Assembly: GCF_008086595.1 (NCBI RefSeq)
Contig: NZ_RXYA01000018.1
Span: 1 to 64,000 of the forward strand
Reading direction: 5' to 3'
DNA length: 64,000 bases
Origin: Acetobacterium paludosum
Lineage (GTDB): Bacteria; Bacillota; Clostridia; Eubacteriales; Eubacteriaceae
A model generated the notes under the pieces. That model searched no databases. It saw nothing but the letters and a program-made list of their open reading frames with translations, and was not told the DNA's origin. Of the stretch, positions 1-9,265 are shown piece after piece. The stretch's first letter is position 1. Every line of letters begins with the position of its first letter. The position numbers and the translations under genes were made by a program.

Positions 1-1
1 G

Positions 2-142
2 GCCCGGGTTGCCATGCAGATCGGGCTGACTTTGGCATGCCTGAATATGAAAAAACTGGCAAATCTGCTGTACCGAAAACGAATGCGTTTTGGGTTGCCT
101 TCACGTTTTATTCTGTTTTTTCATTTTGGGGCAGCAATATAA
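2..142 (+). pseudogene. IS1182-like transposase, C-terminal fragment (cut by window edge)
   Basis: An open frame enters from the left edge and ends at a TAA at 140-142, giving 46 residues. The segment LACLNMKKLANLLY is typical of the extreme C-terminus of IS1182/IS4-type DDE transposases, where a helix rich in M, K and L follows the catalytic domain. Only the tail is visible, so whether the element is intact outside the window cannot be judged. The family assignment comes from memory of the motif and is moderate. The stop is followed directly by a hairpin that looks like the element's own terminator. Confidence 0.6.
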
Positions 143-180
143 AAACCCGACTACAGCTTTGTTTGCTTGTAATCGGGTTT
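143..180 (+). terminator. Hairpin after transposase tail
   Basis: The arms AAACCCGA (143-150) and TCGGGTTT (173-180) pair perfectly around a 22-nt loop, one base after the transposase stop codon. There is no long T tract, so it is either a weak terminator or part of the insertion sequence end. Confidence 0.5.
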
Positions 181-264
181 GTCTTCGCTCTGAGAGCTTG
201 ATAACACAAGCTCTTTATAATATAACAAGTTATTTAAACAAGGTCCTCTTCATCATTTTTTGAA

Positions 265-645
265 TTACTTGCCGTTGGAACTTTTGAAATTAATAAAATC
301 TAACACTTCCTGCTTAAAACTCTCTGGGAAAGAGAAATAAGAAGAAAAGGAGTTTACCTCTTCGTTCGAAAAGACATAGGATTTTAAAAATTCTTCACAA
401 GTCATAGGCTTTGGATTACTTGGCAAAAGCTTGGGTTGATCTGTTCTGCATAGTAAATAGTCCACAGAAACCTCGAAAAAATCAGCGATTTTTATGAGTA
501 ATTGGTTCTCTGGTAAATTCTTATCTTTTTCATATTTAGAGATTGAACTCTTGTTAAGGTAAAAAAGATTTGCAAAATTTTCTTGGGTTAACCGTTTAGA
601 AATTCGCAGCGCTTTTAATCGACTACCAAAAGTATTGTTTTCCAT
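265..645 (-). CDS. XRE-family helix-turn-helix regulator
   Basis: The 126-residue protein begins MENNTFGSRLKALRISKRLT and carries a Cro/C1-type helix-turn-helix over about residues 6-60 (LTQENFANLFYLNKSSISKYE, then a pairing helix). The C-terminal half has no recognised domain and may be for dimerisation or ligand sensing. The ATG at 645 is chosen over the upstream ATG at 723 because AAGAAGGTG lies 7 nt before it and the helix-turn-helix starts at once. It is a DNA-binding cytoplasmic protein that probably regulates its own promoter. It stands alone between a transposase remnant and a lipoprotein gene on the same strand, so the target is unknown. Confidence 0.8.
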   Translation of the reverse strand: MENNTFGSRLKALRISKRLTQENFANLFYLNKSSISKYEKDKNLPENQLLIKIADFFEVSVDYLLCRTDQPKLLPSNPKPMTCEEFLKSYVFSNEEVNSFSSYFSFPESFKQEVLDFINFKSSNGK

Positions 646-776
646 TTTTTTCACCTTCTTTAAATTTAAAATTGTTGGATTGAAAGCATAACCAGATAAT
701 TCAGTATAACATATAATTACCATTTGTCAATATTCTTTGTCAATGGTGAGTTAAATCAAGAAACTATTAAGGTGAG

Positions 777-1610
777 TTAAAAGGAAGTTCTTAATTCTTT
801 TAACAAGCGAATACATTCTGAAAATTTTGCTTTTTCAGGTGATGGTTCACCCTCTGTTGATGTGGATTCCAAGGTTTGGCTAGCCAATGTATCACGAATG
901 AAAGTATCGAACAAAACAGAATAATTTATGTTGTTAGTGGAATCAGTGAATTTGCGCTTTGATTTTCCGTCTTCAGCTCGTATTTCATCGTAAGTCAGTG
1001 CTGTAAGCCTCGTGCCGTTAAATGTTGCCACCAGATTTCCCTGAAACCCATCTTGATCGATCGAGCCGACTACAGTATAGGTATCGAAGGTATCAATTTT
1101 TATGGGTTCATGATCACCTTTCTTGGCCTGCCCGATAGCGGCATTTGATAATTGAATGAAACGTCCAGATGTTTGGGTCGCCCCAGAAATGGTTTCTATT
1201 TCATCTGGATTTTGGGAAAGAATCAAGTCATTATATAATCGGAAATAAAGTGAGTTGAGATTAAGCAGGGAAAGATTATCCCAGTATTTCTCTGGACCTT
1301 CAAGAGTTAGACGATCCATGCCATTCCGAGAGATCTCTTTGAAATTGACTTGAGTAATAATATTGCTTTTTATGATGATATCGATCTGTTGGGCGTATCC
1401 TCGGGTATCATAAAAATGTGTGGTTGCTGTAAAATGGCCATCAGAAAGAGATTTCAAATTCGCTACCGATAAAATTTCACCCGTAGACGGATCATTTACC
1501 AATTCTTTTTTCACACAGCCTGTTCCTAGAAAGGTCAGTGATAAAATAAGAAGAAGTACAGAAATAGTGTAAAGAAATTTCAGCTGATGAGATTTATTTT
1601 TGCTTTTCAT
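777..1610 (-). CDS. Lipoprotein with FMN-binding-like domains
   Basis: The N-terminus has a lysine-rich start, a hydrophobic stretch and a lipobox (LGTGC at about residues 28-32), so the mature protein should be a membrane-anchored lipoprotein. The rest resembles FMN_bind lipoproteins: a segment with GHFTATTHFYDTRGY followed by SGATQTSGRF at about 140-149, where S/T-GAT is the motif for covalent FMN attachment through Thr in RnfG/NqrC relatives. A second, degenerate repeat follows (TYTVVGSIDQDGFQGNL). The ATG at 1610 is preferred to the GTG at 1619 because AAGGTG lies 6 nt upstream of it. Covalent flavin is inferred from the motif only. A role in extracytoplasmic electron transfer is plausible but unproven. 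Confidence 0.7.
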   Translation of the reverse strand: MKSKNKSHQLKFLYTISVLLLILSLTFLGTGCVKKELVNDPSTGEILSVANLKSLSDGHFTATTHFYDTRGYAQQIDIIIKSNIITQVNFKEISRNGMDRLTLEGPEKYWDNLSLLNLNSLYFRLYNDLILSQNPDEIETISGATQTSGRFIQLSNAAIGQAKKGDHEPIKIDTFDTYTVVGSIDQDGFQGNLVATFNGTRLTALTYDEIRAEDGKSKRKFTDSTNNINYSVLFDTFIRDTLASQTLESTSTEGEPSPEKAKFSECIRLLKELRTSF

Positions 1611-1672
1611 ATCGATCACCTTTTTAATAAATTAAGAGTGCTCTCCTTCATTGTTATTATGGTCAAGTCTGA

Positions 1673-3295
1673 TTAGTAGGCGGAAGCATTCATCAGCGGA
1701 GGAACGATTTGCTTTTTTCGGGAGAAAACACCGGGCAGAAATTTGCTGAATTCCCCAGGGTGAAGTCCAAAGGCCAAATCTACGAGTTTTTTGTTTTCGC
1801 CAGCAACAATTAACTCAGTTCCACCTAAAATGATATCAGTGACCATGAGAATCGAGAGGTTGAGATTTTCCTGCTGGCATAAATTGTTCATTTCCCATAA
1901 CACATTATCGAGCTTGTCAAAAATTCCTCTAAAATCTCCGGTGTTGATTTGGGATACGGCAATTTTAGAGGAGCCCATGGTGAATATTTTCATATCCGTA
2001 GTAATTATCTCTAATGGCGGCATTTCTTTTAGATTACTCCCGGCGACCAGCATTTTTTCACCATAACTATTTATATCAAGATCAAGAATGTTCCCAAGTT
2101 CTTTGGCAATTATTTCGTCTTCGGTGGTACAGGTTGGAGAATTAAAAAGAAGGGTATCCGAAATAATAGCACTTAGCATGAGTCCTGCCATGGGTTTGGA
2201 AATCGGTACTTTGTTTTCATGATACATTTTTGCGACTATGGTAGATGTACACCCCAAAGGTTCAATACGTAGATATAAAGGGGTTGATGTTTGAATTTCA
2301 GCCACACGATGATGATCGATGACTTCAATGATTTCTGCTTCTTCCACACCGATGATGGATTGGCTACGTTCATTATGATCTACGAGAATAACTTTCTTTC
2401 GGCTGAAATCAATTAAATTGCTTCTTGAAATAGTTGAAATAACTTGACCATCCACGTTAACGACAGGGAAACGCTCATAGTCGGAAGTAAGCATGTTCTT
2501 TTTTACATCATCAATGGTTTCATAAGTCATGAAATATTCCAGATTGCTTTTTTTAAAATAATTCTTTATGGGGATTCCCTGGCATAATAGACGAATGACT
2601 TCGAATGGCCCTGAAGTTACCGTTAAAATGGCACCCTTATAATCATCTGGAATATGGAAAGGGATATCTGGAGACGTATTGGACACGATAATGGTCCCGG
2701 CTCCTGTTTTAAAGGCACGGCTTAAATAAACTGATTGCTGAACAGTTACCAGAATATCATCGGAACTGAGTTTTTGATCCGCTTCAATTTCGGTAATGGT
2801 ATAAACATCTCCTAATACAGTAGTTGTTTCAAGAGATCCATATATCTGGGCATCCAGGAGTTCGATGATATTGTCAAAGGGGGTTTCATTGTCCCTTAGA
2901 ATTGATTTTGAAAAAGCATCTGTATAAGATGGGATAATATCGGATACTGAAACCATGCCAATAAGTTTGCCTTCCTCACTGATAACCGGAAGGGATCGAC
3001 CAGGATGATTAATGATCTGGTCCATGGTTTTTGAAATGGAATCATTTTCGTTAGCCATAGAAAAATCGGTAAGAACAAGATCAGACACCTGGGGCTTCAC
3101 ATTTTTAATAAGTACTGGCAGATTAACATGGAATGTATCTAAAACAAACTGAGTCTCCTTGTTAATTGATCCGAGACGAGCAGGAAAAACATGGGTATGT
3201 CCAAGCTCTTTTTTTAAATTTGCATAAGCGATAGCGGAACAGAGAGAATCTGTATCCGGATTCTGGTGCCCGAAGACATAAATATTTTGAGTCAT
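1673..3295 (-). CDS. Manganese-dependent inorganic pyrophosphatase with CBS and DRTGG domains
   Basis: The 540-residue protein hydrolyses pyrophosphate to phosphate in the cytoplasm. The N-terminal DHH-family motif GHQNPDTDS (residues 9-17) supplies metal ligands, and VDHNE (about 306) and DHH (about 329-331) supply the rest. A CBS domain (about 75-122), a DRTGG domain (about 140-245) and a second CBS domain (about 250-298) are inserted in the DHH domain, as in the nucleotide-regulated family II enzymes of Clostridia, where AMP/ADP inhibits and ATP or diadenosine polyphosphates activate. The C-terminal DHHA2 domain is complete. A strong AAAGGAGG precedes the ATG by 8 nt. The length fits the regulated form rather than the roughly 310-residue simple form. 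Confidence 0.93.
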   Translation of the reverse strand: MTQNIYVFGHQNPDTDSLCSAIAYANLKKELGHTHVFPARLGSINKETQFVLDTFHVNLPVLIKNVKPQVSDLVLTDFSMANENDSISKTMDQIINHPGRSLPVISEEGKLIGMVSVSDIIPSYTDAFSKSILRDNETPFDNIIELLDAQIYGSLETTTVLGDVYTITEIEADQKLSSDDILVTVQQSVYLSRAFKTGAGTIIVSNTSPDIPFHIPDDYKGAILTVTSGPFEVIRLLCQGIPIKNYFKKSNLEYFMTYETIDDVKKNMLTSDYERFPVVNVDGQVISTISRSNLIDFSRKKVILVDHNERSQSIIGVEEAEIIEVIDHHRVAEIQTSTPLYLRIEPLGCTSTIVAKMYHENKVPISKPMAGLMLSAIISDTLLFNSPTCTTEDEIIAKELGNILDLDINSYGEKMLVAGSNLKEMPPLEIITTDMKIFTMGSSKIAVSQINTGDFRGIFDKLDNVLWEMNNLCQQENLNLSILMVTDIILGGTELIVAGENKKLVDLAFGLHPGEFSKFLPGVFSRKKQIVPPLMNASAY

Positions 3296-3375
3296 TGTGG
3301 CAGCCTCCTTTTAGGTCATAATATATCATACGCTAACCAATTTTGCGAATGATTAGCGTAATTTTCAATAGTTTG

Positions 3376-4299
3376 TTACTTCTCAATAAACCGAAGAACG
3401 TCATTGTAAACCAATTCCCGACGATCTTCATTGAGAATTTCATGTCGAAGAAGTGGGTAAAGGATAAGATCGACATTTTTAACTCCTGTTCTTTTTGTAA
3501 GCTGGACAATTCGTTTCACTTCTTTTCCCATCCCTCCAACGGGGTCATCTCGGCCGGATAGAAATAATAGGGGAAAATCGCAGGGGATTTTTTTTAGGTT
3601 AGAGTAGGCGCTGGTAAACTGAATTCCATAAAAAAGATCACGATAGAAACCGGAGCTGCAGGTAAATCCGCAAAGAGGATCGTCCAGATAGGTATCGACA
3701 TTTTTTTTGCTCAAAGACAGCCAATCATAGTCAGTGCGGTTTGGTTTGAATTTCTTGTTATAGCCGCCGAAGGAGAGACCTGAAAGTAATTCCGAAGGTG
3801 TCTTCTCGCCAGTCTTTCGAATTTCATGTTTGGCAATCAGGCTGGCTATTTTCTGCATTAAACCGTTAATCCCGATGGTAGTACCAATGATAATGGCGCT
3901 GTTATAGAGCTCCGAAAATGAAATGACAGCATTTCGTGCAACCACGGATCCCATACTATGGCCAATGAGAAAAAGGGGAAGATCTGGATAAGATTCTTTT
4001 AGAGAACAGGAGATTTCTTTTACATCTGAAATGATGCGTTCCCAACCATTGCCACTTGAAAAAAAGCCCATGTCGCCTGAATCGATGCCCGTTTGTCCAT
4101 GACCGCGTTGATCGTAAGCAACGGCAATGTAATTGTTTGTGTAGAGAAAATCCGAAAATTCTTGATAACGTGTGGCAGATTCAGCCATACCATGGATAAT
4201 CAGAACAACGCCCTGAGGTTTAAGAGGACGAGGTGTTTGATAATAGGTAAGCTTCAATTCATCTGAAGCATAAAATGTATTTTTAATGAAATTGATCAT
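3376..4299 (-). CDS. Alpha/beta hydrolase, monoacylglycerol lipase/lysophospholipase type
   Basis: The 307-residue protein belongs to the serine aminopeptidase S33/Hydrolase_4 group. It shows the oxyanion strand VVLIIHGMAES, the YDQRGHGQT segment typical of lysophospholipases, the nucleophile elbow GHSMGS, an Asp in SGRDDPVGG and a final His in LLRHEILNE, so the catalytic triad is complete. No signal peptide is seen, so it acts in the cytoplasm, probably on lysophospholipids or monoacylglycerols (the substrate is inferred). The start at 4299 is chosen because GAAAGG lies just upstream and homology starts there; the longer frame to 4416 would add 39 unlikely residues. It is divergent from the MBL-fold gene at 4548. 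Confidence 0.85.
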   Translation of the reverse strand: MINFIKNTFYASDELKLTYYQTPRPLKPQGVVLIIHGMAESATRYQEFSDFLYTNNYIAVAYDQRGHGQTGIDSGDMGFFSSGNGWERIISDVKEISCSLKESYPDLPLFLIGHSMGSVVARNAVISFSELYNSAIIIGTTIGINGLMQKIASLIAKHEIRKTGEKTPSELLSGLSFGGYNKKFKPNRTDYDWLSLSKKNVDTYLDDPLCGFTCSSGFYRDLFYGIQFTSAYSNLKKIPCDFPLLFLSGRDDPVGGMGKEVKRIVQLTKRTGVKNVDLILYPLLRHEILNEDRRELVYNDVLRFIEK

Positions 4300-4547
4300 T
4301 TTTTCAACCTTTCTTTCTAATATACCAATTTGTCGCGAAAGATATTTTAGTGACAAATATTTGCATTCATACTTTATTGTAACCATAAATGGGTGTATAT
4401 ATAATTTTCTATTCATTATACCAAAAGCATATTAAAAAAACACCTTTCTTCATACAAAAATTATGATAATCAGTGTATAATATAAAAGACATTAAAAAAG
4501 AAATTATTTATTGGAATAAATTAAAAAATGAGAAAAGAGGTCCTACA

Positions 4548-5276
4548 ATGAAATTAACGGTACTTGGAAATACCGGTCCTTATCCTGGTCCGGGCGGAGC
4601 GTCCTCCGGGTATTTATTTGAATCAGAGAATACACACATTGCTTTGGATTTCGGCAGCGGCGTTCTGGCAAATTTGCAGAAATCAATGAGCTTTTCAAAA
4701 CTTGATTTCATTATCTGCTCCCATTTGCATTCAGATCACATTGCCGATCTTTTCGTGCTTCGTTATGCACTTCAGGAAAAAAGTGCTGAACTGCCTATCT
4801 ATGCACCGTCAGAGCCATCCCTGGAGGTGGCATCACTTTATTACAAAGAAGTTTTTCTGATTAAGAAAATTACCGAAGAATTGCAAATAGAAAAGGGTAA
4901 TTTAACTTTTACGTTTAAGAAACTTAAGCATCCCTTTCTCGATTTTGGCACCAAAATTACCGATGGAGAAACGACGTTTCTTTATACCGGAGACACTAGC
5001 TATACACCGGCACTGGTTGAATTTGCAAAAGGTGTTGATGTGTTGCTCTGTGACGCGGCTTTTTTGGAAGACTGTGTTTCAGATAAACATTTATGTGTCA
5101 AGCAAGCCTGCGAGATTGCAAATGAAGCCGGGGTAAAAACCTTGATTCTTACGCACCTGGCACCCTTTGAAGATCCAGATAAATATTTGAAAAAAGGAAA
5201 AAAACATTTTAGTGGTGCACTCTTTGTCACAGAGATTGGAAAAACCTATGAATTAAAAGCGCTAGCAGATTTGTAA
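4548..5276 (+). CDS. MBL-fold metallohydrolase
   Basis: The 242-residue protein has the metallo-beta-lactamase fold with the zinc-binding HLHSDH motif in ICSHLHSDHIADLF, a later metal-bridging Asp region (TGDTSYTPALV) and a C-terminal His in LILTHLAPFE. This pattern fits RNase Z-like or cyclic phosphodiesterase-like members. The full RNase Z exosite is absent, so substrate cannot be assigned. The ATG at 4548 follows AGAGG; the upstream frame from 4473 lies in the AT-rich promoter region. It is the first gene of a run with comEC and holA on the same strand (6 nt to the next reading frame). Confidence 0.85.
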   Translation: MKLTVLGNTGPYPGPGGASSGYLFESENTHIALDFGSGVLANLQKSMSFSKLDFIICSHLHSDHIADLFVLRYALQEKSAELPIYAPSEPSLEVASLYYKEVFLIKKITEELQIEKGNLTFTFKKLKHPFLDFGTKITDGETTFLYTGDTSYTPALVEFAKGVDVLLCDAAFLEDCVSDKHLCVKQACEIANEAGVKTLILTHLAPFEDPDKYLKKGKKHFSGALFVTEIGKTYELKALADL

Positions 5277-5288
5277 GCTCGCTTGGGT

Positions 5289-7661
5289 ATGAAGCGACCT
5301 TTACTGTGGGGGATCATTGCCCTGGGACTATCTATTGCTTTTGCCTATTACAGGGTTCCCGTCTGGGCCATTCTGTTGTGTTCCGGCCTCCTTGGGTTCC
5401 TGCCGCTGGTAGTAAAAAGAATCAAGCAAACACAGATTATATTTGTGCTGGGAATTTTTTGTGGGGGGATCATTCTCGGATATGGCGCATTTCCTTTAAC
5501 CGATCCCATGGCATCATTTTACGATAAGGAGGTTTTGGTAACAGCTGTTGTCACCGATTATCCGATTATCAAAGATGATCGAATGGTCGTAAACATAAAA
5601 ACCAAACAAATTGTCACAACAAAAAATGAAGCCCTCAAAAAAGCGATGGGATTGAAGGTTACAATATATTTTGAAACAATTAAAGACCAGCCGGTATTTA
5701 ATCCCGGGGATATCCTTGCCATCAAAGGTACTTTGTCAAAACCGTCGGGAAAAAGAAACCCCGGGGGGTTCGACTATGGTCTTTATCTCAAATCACAAGC
5801 CATTGACGGATTATTAGTCGCTCCTTCTGGAGGGATTGACCGGGTAAGTCGGGAGTCGTCTTTGTATTTTACTATCCTGAGTATAAAAAGACATTTTGAA
5901 ACTCAATGTGACACTTATTTTTCTGAAGATGTGTCAGATCTCCTCAAAGGCGTTATTTTCGGAGAAAAAGATATCGGCGAAGATCTTACTCAAAGCTTTC
6001 AAAATGCAGGGGTTACTCATGTTTTATCTGTTTCCGGGCTTCATGTGGGATATGTATTTTTAGCGATCTCTTTCATACTGATAACACTTAAAATGAATAA
6101 AAAATTCTGGATGTTGTTTTTATTACCAGCTTTATTATTTTATGTTGCCCTCACGGGGTTTGTTCCACCGGTTGTTCGCGCAACAATTATGATTGTTTGC
6201 CTTACCATCGGTCAGGGGATTCATCGGGAAAAAGATCCCCTTAATCAGCTTTGTCTGGCAGGACTGATTATTCTTTGCCTATGGCCGAGTCAGCTTTTTC
6301 AGGCCGGATTTCAATTATCCATGGGGGCTATGCTGGGCATCATATTATTTTATGAACCGTTGCTTTTTCTATGCAAGAAGCAGCGAAATAAAAAATCACC
6401 TCGAATCAGGAAAAATATGGGCCCCATTATAGAAGGTCTGATTTTGACTTTTTGTGCAACATTGGGTACCCTTCCAATACTGCTGTATCATTTCAAAACA
6501 TTTACTCTTTTAAGCTTTCTCTCGAATTTATTGGTGGTACCGCTGATTGGCATATTTTTACTGGCTGGCATGATCTTCCTATTGATTGCAGGTCTTTTCC
6601 CTTTTTTGGCACTGCTGTTTTCGATGCCCCTTGCTTTTTTAGGAAAATCTATTCTGGTCATGCTGGATGGCATTAATGATCTGGGGAAGGCACTGGATTT
6701 TCTGTTGATCAATCGGGGCGGGTTAACAATTGTAGAAAGCTGTATATTTTTATTGTTTTCATTCTTGATTTCAGGGTACTTTTTTTTGAAATCCCGCCGG
6801 GTCAAAAATACAGTGCTTGCAGTCGGGTGTGTACTGGGCCTGTTACTGATACTTTTGCCGCTTTACCCAAAGAACTTAGTGGTGACGATTCTGGATGTTG
6901 GGCAGGGTGACAGCATTCTCATTGAAACACCGAGTGGTCTGAACTACCTGATTGATGGCGGGGGCTACCTCTTTCCCAAAGCCAGTGAAATATCCGAGAG
7001 TGTTCTATATCCGGTCTTGTACTCAAAAAATATCAGAAAACTGGATGGGGTGTTCCTCACCCATAATCATGTGGATCACTGTCAGGGAATTGAAGAGCTT
7101 GTTTTTGACAAATTTCCGGTTCAAAATCTTTTTATGAGTATCAACACAAATAGTGAAACGCTTCTGAATCAATCCACGGTTCCGGTCACGCTTTTGGAAA
7201 AAGGTTCCGTCATCCAGGGGAAGGATGGGGTCAGAATTGAAGTATACAGCCCCTCGGGGGAAATAAGTCCCAAGGAAGATGACGAACAAAACAATGTATC
7301 TCTTGTCATGTGCCTCAGTTATAAAGGTACTAACATGCTGTTTTGCGGGGATATCGAAGCTGAAACAGAGCGACTTATACTTAATGATATGAAAGCAGAA
7401 AGCGCTGAGAAAGATTTTCAAGTTATCAAAATTCCTCATCACGGCAGTAAATCTTCATCCACACAGGAATTTCTAACGGCAGTGGATCCTGAAATGGCGG
7501 TGATATCGGTAGGAGCGCATAATTCGTTCGGGCATCCCAACGATGAGGTGCTCAGACGTTTGGATGAACAGGATATAAATACACTGAGAACAGATAAAAA
7601 TGGAGCAGTGGAGATCACCAGTAATGGGGAATGGATACATTATAAAACCTATGCAGACTAA
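5289..7661 (+). CDS. comEC: ComEC/Rec2 DNA uptake channel protein
   Basis: The roughly 790-residue polytopic membrane protein forms the channel that carries single-stranded DNA across the membrane in natural competence. It has an N-terminal DUF4131 region with two or three hydrophobic segments, an OB-fold part (about 80-180), the Competence domain with the SVSGLHVGYVF motif (about 245-255) and many membrane segments to about residue 530. A C-terminal MBL domain follows (LDVGQGDS about 535, THNHVDH about 590, GDIEAETE). ATG 5289 and TTG 5285 compete as starts and neither has a clear Shine-Dalgarno, so translation is probably coupled to the upstream gene. No other com genes are in the window. 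Its position before holA is common in Firmicutes. Confidence 0.9.
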   Translation: MKRPLLWGIIALGLSIAFAYYRVPVWAILLCSGLLGFLPLVVKRIKQTQIIFVLGIFCGGIILGYGAFPLTDPMASFYDKEVLVTAVVTDYPIIKDDRMVVNIKTKQIVTTKNEALKKAMGLKVTIYFETIKDQPVFNPGDILAIKGTLSKPSGKRNPGGFDYGLYLKSQAIDGLLVAPSGGIDRVSRESSLYFTILSIKRHFETQCDTYFSEDVSDLLKGVIFGEKDIGEDLTQSFQNAGVTHVLSVSGLHVGYVFLAISFILITLKMNKKFWMLFLLPALLFYVALTGFVPPVVRATIMIVCLTIGQGIHREKDPLNQLCLAGLIILCLWPSQLFQAGFQLSMGAMLGIILFYEPLLFLCKKQRNKKSPRIRKNMGPIIEGLILTFCATLGTLPILLYHFKTFTLLSFLSNLLVVPLIGIFLLAGMIFLLIAGLFPFLALLFSMPLAFLGKSILVMLDGINDLGKALDFLLINRGGLTIVESCIFLLFSFLISGYFFLKSRRVKNTVLAVGCVLGLLLILLPLYPKNLVVTILDVGQGDSILIETPSGLNYLIDGGGYLFPKASEISESVLYPVLYSKNIRKLDGVFLTHNHVDHCQGIEELVFDKFPVQNLFMSINTNSETLLNQSTVPVTLLEKGSVIQGKDGVRIEVYSPSGEISPKEDDEQNNVSLVMCLSYKGTNMLFCGDIEAETERLILNDMKAESAEKDFQVIKIPHHGSKSSSTQEFLTAVDPEMAVISVGAHNSFGHPNDEVLRRLDEQDINTLRTDKNGAVEITSNGEWIHYKTYAD

Positions 7662-7673
7662 TGGAGATGAATA

Positions 7674-8690
7674 GTGAATTATAAAGAATTTAATAATAAT
7701 ATAAAAAACAACGCGGTCAATCCGGTTTACTTATTTACAGGTCCGGAACAATATATTGGACACATGATGGAAAAAACACTCATTGATATGGAAATTTCTA
7801 AAGGATTAGAGGCTCTTAATCTGACCATTTACAGTGATAAAAATTTGGATGTTTCCGAACTTCTTGCTACCTGTGAAACACTGCCGATGATGAGTAAAAA
7901 AAGAATGATTGTTATCAGAAAAGAAGCCCAGTTTGATAAAATCACGGGAAAACATGATCTTGAACGCCTGACCTTCTATTTCGAAAATCCCTGCCCGTCC
8001 ACACTTTTGATTATTTACTGGGAACAACCGGATAAACGTAAGAAAATCTATAAAACCATTGCCAAAAACAGCACGGTGGTCGTTTTTGAAAAGCTTGATT
8101 CAGGAGAAATCCAGGCATGGCTCACAAAGCGCATCAATAATGCCGGCAAAAAAATATCGCGTTCCGTAATGGGACTGTTTGTTCAGCGGTCCATGTATCT
8201 GGTTAATGAGAAAAAGACCATGGAAATGGTGGATCATGAACTTAACAGTCTGATTGATTACATAGGGGATCGGGAGGAAATTACTAAGGAAGATATTCTG
8301 CTGATCTTGCCTCAATCCATTGAAGACGGCATTTTCAAAATGATTGATTACGCAATGACTGGGGACAAAGGACAGGCGCTGTTGATGCTCAACCAGCTTT
8401 ATCAGGAGGGAGAGTCGCCATTCGGCGTTTTCAGTTTGCTTTTACGACAGATCCGGATGCTTCTGATGGTGAAAATATATACAAAAAAAGGGCTTCCGCC
8501 AAAATCGGTGGCAAGTGAAATGAAAGTGGCCCCTTTTATAGTCAATAAAATATTAAAAAACGGTAAAAATTATCCCATTGATAATCTGTGGGATCTGATA
8601 ATTATTGGTGCAGACCTGGATGCGCAGATGAAATTGGGAGAAATTGATCAACATTTGGCACTGGAGCTATTTCTAATGAAGATTGAATAA
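7674..8690 (+). CDS. holA: DNA polymerase III delta subunit
   Basis: The 338-residue HolA homologue is part of the clamp loader that opens the beta sliding clamp during replication. The N-terminus has the AAA-like delta fold (NPVYLFTGPEQYI, a degenerate P-loop without the Lys-Thr), the middle has the lid domain, and the C-terminus has the helical collar domain that packs against the other clamp loader subunits (SPFGVFSLLLRQIRMLL). It starts with GTG at 7674, preceded by GGAG. It follows comEC by 12 nt and is very likely co-transcribed. Its length matches the family. Confidence 0.92.
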   Translation: MNYKEFNNNIKNNAVNPVYLFTGPEQYIGHMMEKTLIDMEISKGLEALNLTIYSDKNLDVSELLATCETLPMMSKKRMIVIRKEAQFDKITGKHDLERLTFYFENPCPSTLLIIYWEQPDKRKKIYKTIAKNSTVVVFEKLDSGEIQAWLTKRINNAGKKISRSVMGLFVQRSMYLVNEKKTMEMVDHELNSLIDYIGDREEITKEDILLILPQSIEDGIFKMIDYAMTGDKGQALLMLNQLYQEGESPFGVFSLLLRQIRMLLMVKIYTKKGLPPKSVASEMKVAPFIVNKILKNGKNYPIDNLWDLIIIGADLDAQMKLGEIDQHLALELFLMKIE

Positions 8691-8717
8691 ACGGCATTAA
8701 AATGTCGTTTCCGAACA
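8691..8717 (+). terminator. Possible weak hairpin after holA
   Basis: AAACGGCAT and ATGTCGTTT form a 9-bp stem with one G-T pair around a 4-nt loop directly after the holA stop codon. No T tract follows, so termination is uncertain. Confidence 0.35.
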
Positions 8718-8725
8718 AATAAAAA

Positions 8726-8753
8726 AAAGATGTACCTGAGTAAGTACATCTTT
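8726..8753 (-). terminator. Terminator of rpsT
   Basis: AAAGATGTAC (8726-8735) and GTACATCTTT (8744-8753) form a perfect 10-bp stem with an 8-nt loop. Read on the minus strand the stem is followed by a run of T, as expected for an intrinsic terminator of the leftward rpsT transcript. Confidence 0.85.
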
Positions 8754-8798
8754 GTATAGACCCTAGAGACACGGGTTTTGGGGATATAAATGAGGTTG

Positions 8799-9065
8799 TT
8801 AAGCAGTCATTTCGTTGATAATTCTAGCCAAAGTACTTTTTTTACGTGCTGCAGTATTTTTATGTAAAATACCTTTTGTAGCAGCCATATCAATTTTCTT
8901 TGTTGCTAAACGAAAAGCTTCTTGTGCTGCTTCTACGTTGCCTTCTTCAACTGCAAGATCAAATTTCTTAACAGAAGTTTTAAGATTTGTCTTTACTGCT
9001 TTGTTTCGAAGACGACTTTTTTCGTTTGTTTTAGCCCGTTTCATAGCTGATTTAATGTTAGCCAT
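8799..9065 (-). CDS. rpsT: 30S ribosomal protein S20
   Basis: The 88-residue, strongly basic helical protein starts MANIKSAMKRAKTNEKSR, the classic S20 signature, and binds 16S rRNA in the 30S subunit. The length is exactly that of the family. A GGGGG-type Shine-Dalgarno (GAGGGGGGT) precedes the ATG. It lies on the minus strand between holA and lepA, an arrangement found in many Firmicutes. In spore formers gpr and spoIIP often separate rpsT from lepA; neither is present here. Confidence 0.97.
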   Translation of the reverse strand: MANIKSAMKRAKTNEKSRLRNKAVKTNLKTSVKKFDLAVEEGNVEAAQEAFRLATKKIDMAATKGILHKNTAARKKSTLARIINEMTA

Positions 9066-9265
9066 GGGTTCACCCCCCTCATTTATTTATAACATGACAA
9101 TTCTAACACGTTTGAGAAGAAATATCAAGAAAAAACGTGACAAAAAAAATATTTATTGATAGAATACTCTTCTAATGGGCAAACGGATTCAATAATACCA
9201 TTAAGATAGCTTAAAATAATTTAGATTAAAATTTAGATAGATTCGAAAGTAGAGGATTATAAAAA

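Noticed and set aside
7023-7442. 139-residue minus-strand frame inside comEC
   Set aside because: It is fully antisense to the conserved MBL domain of ComEC and has no ribosome binding site.
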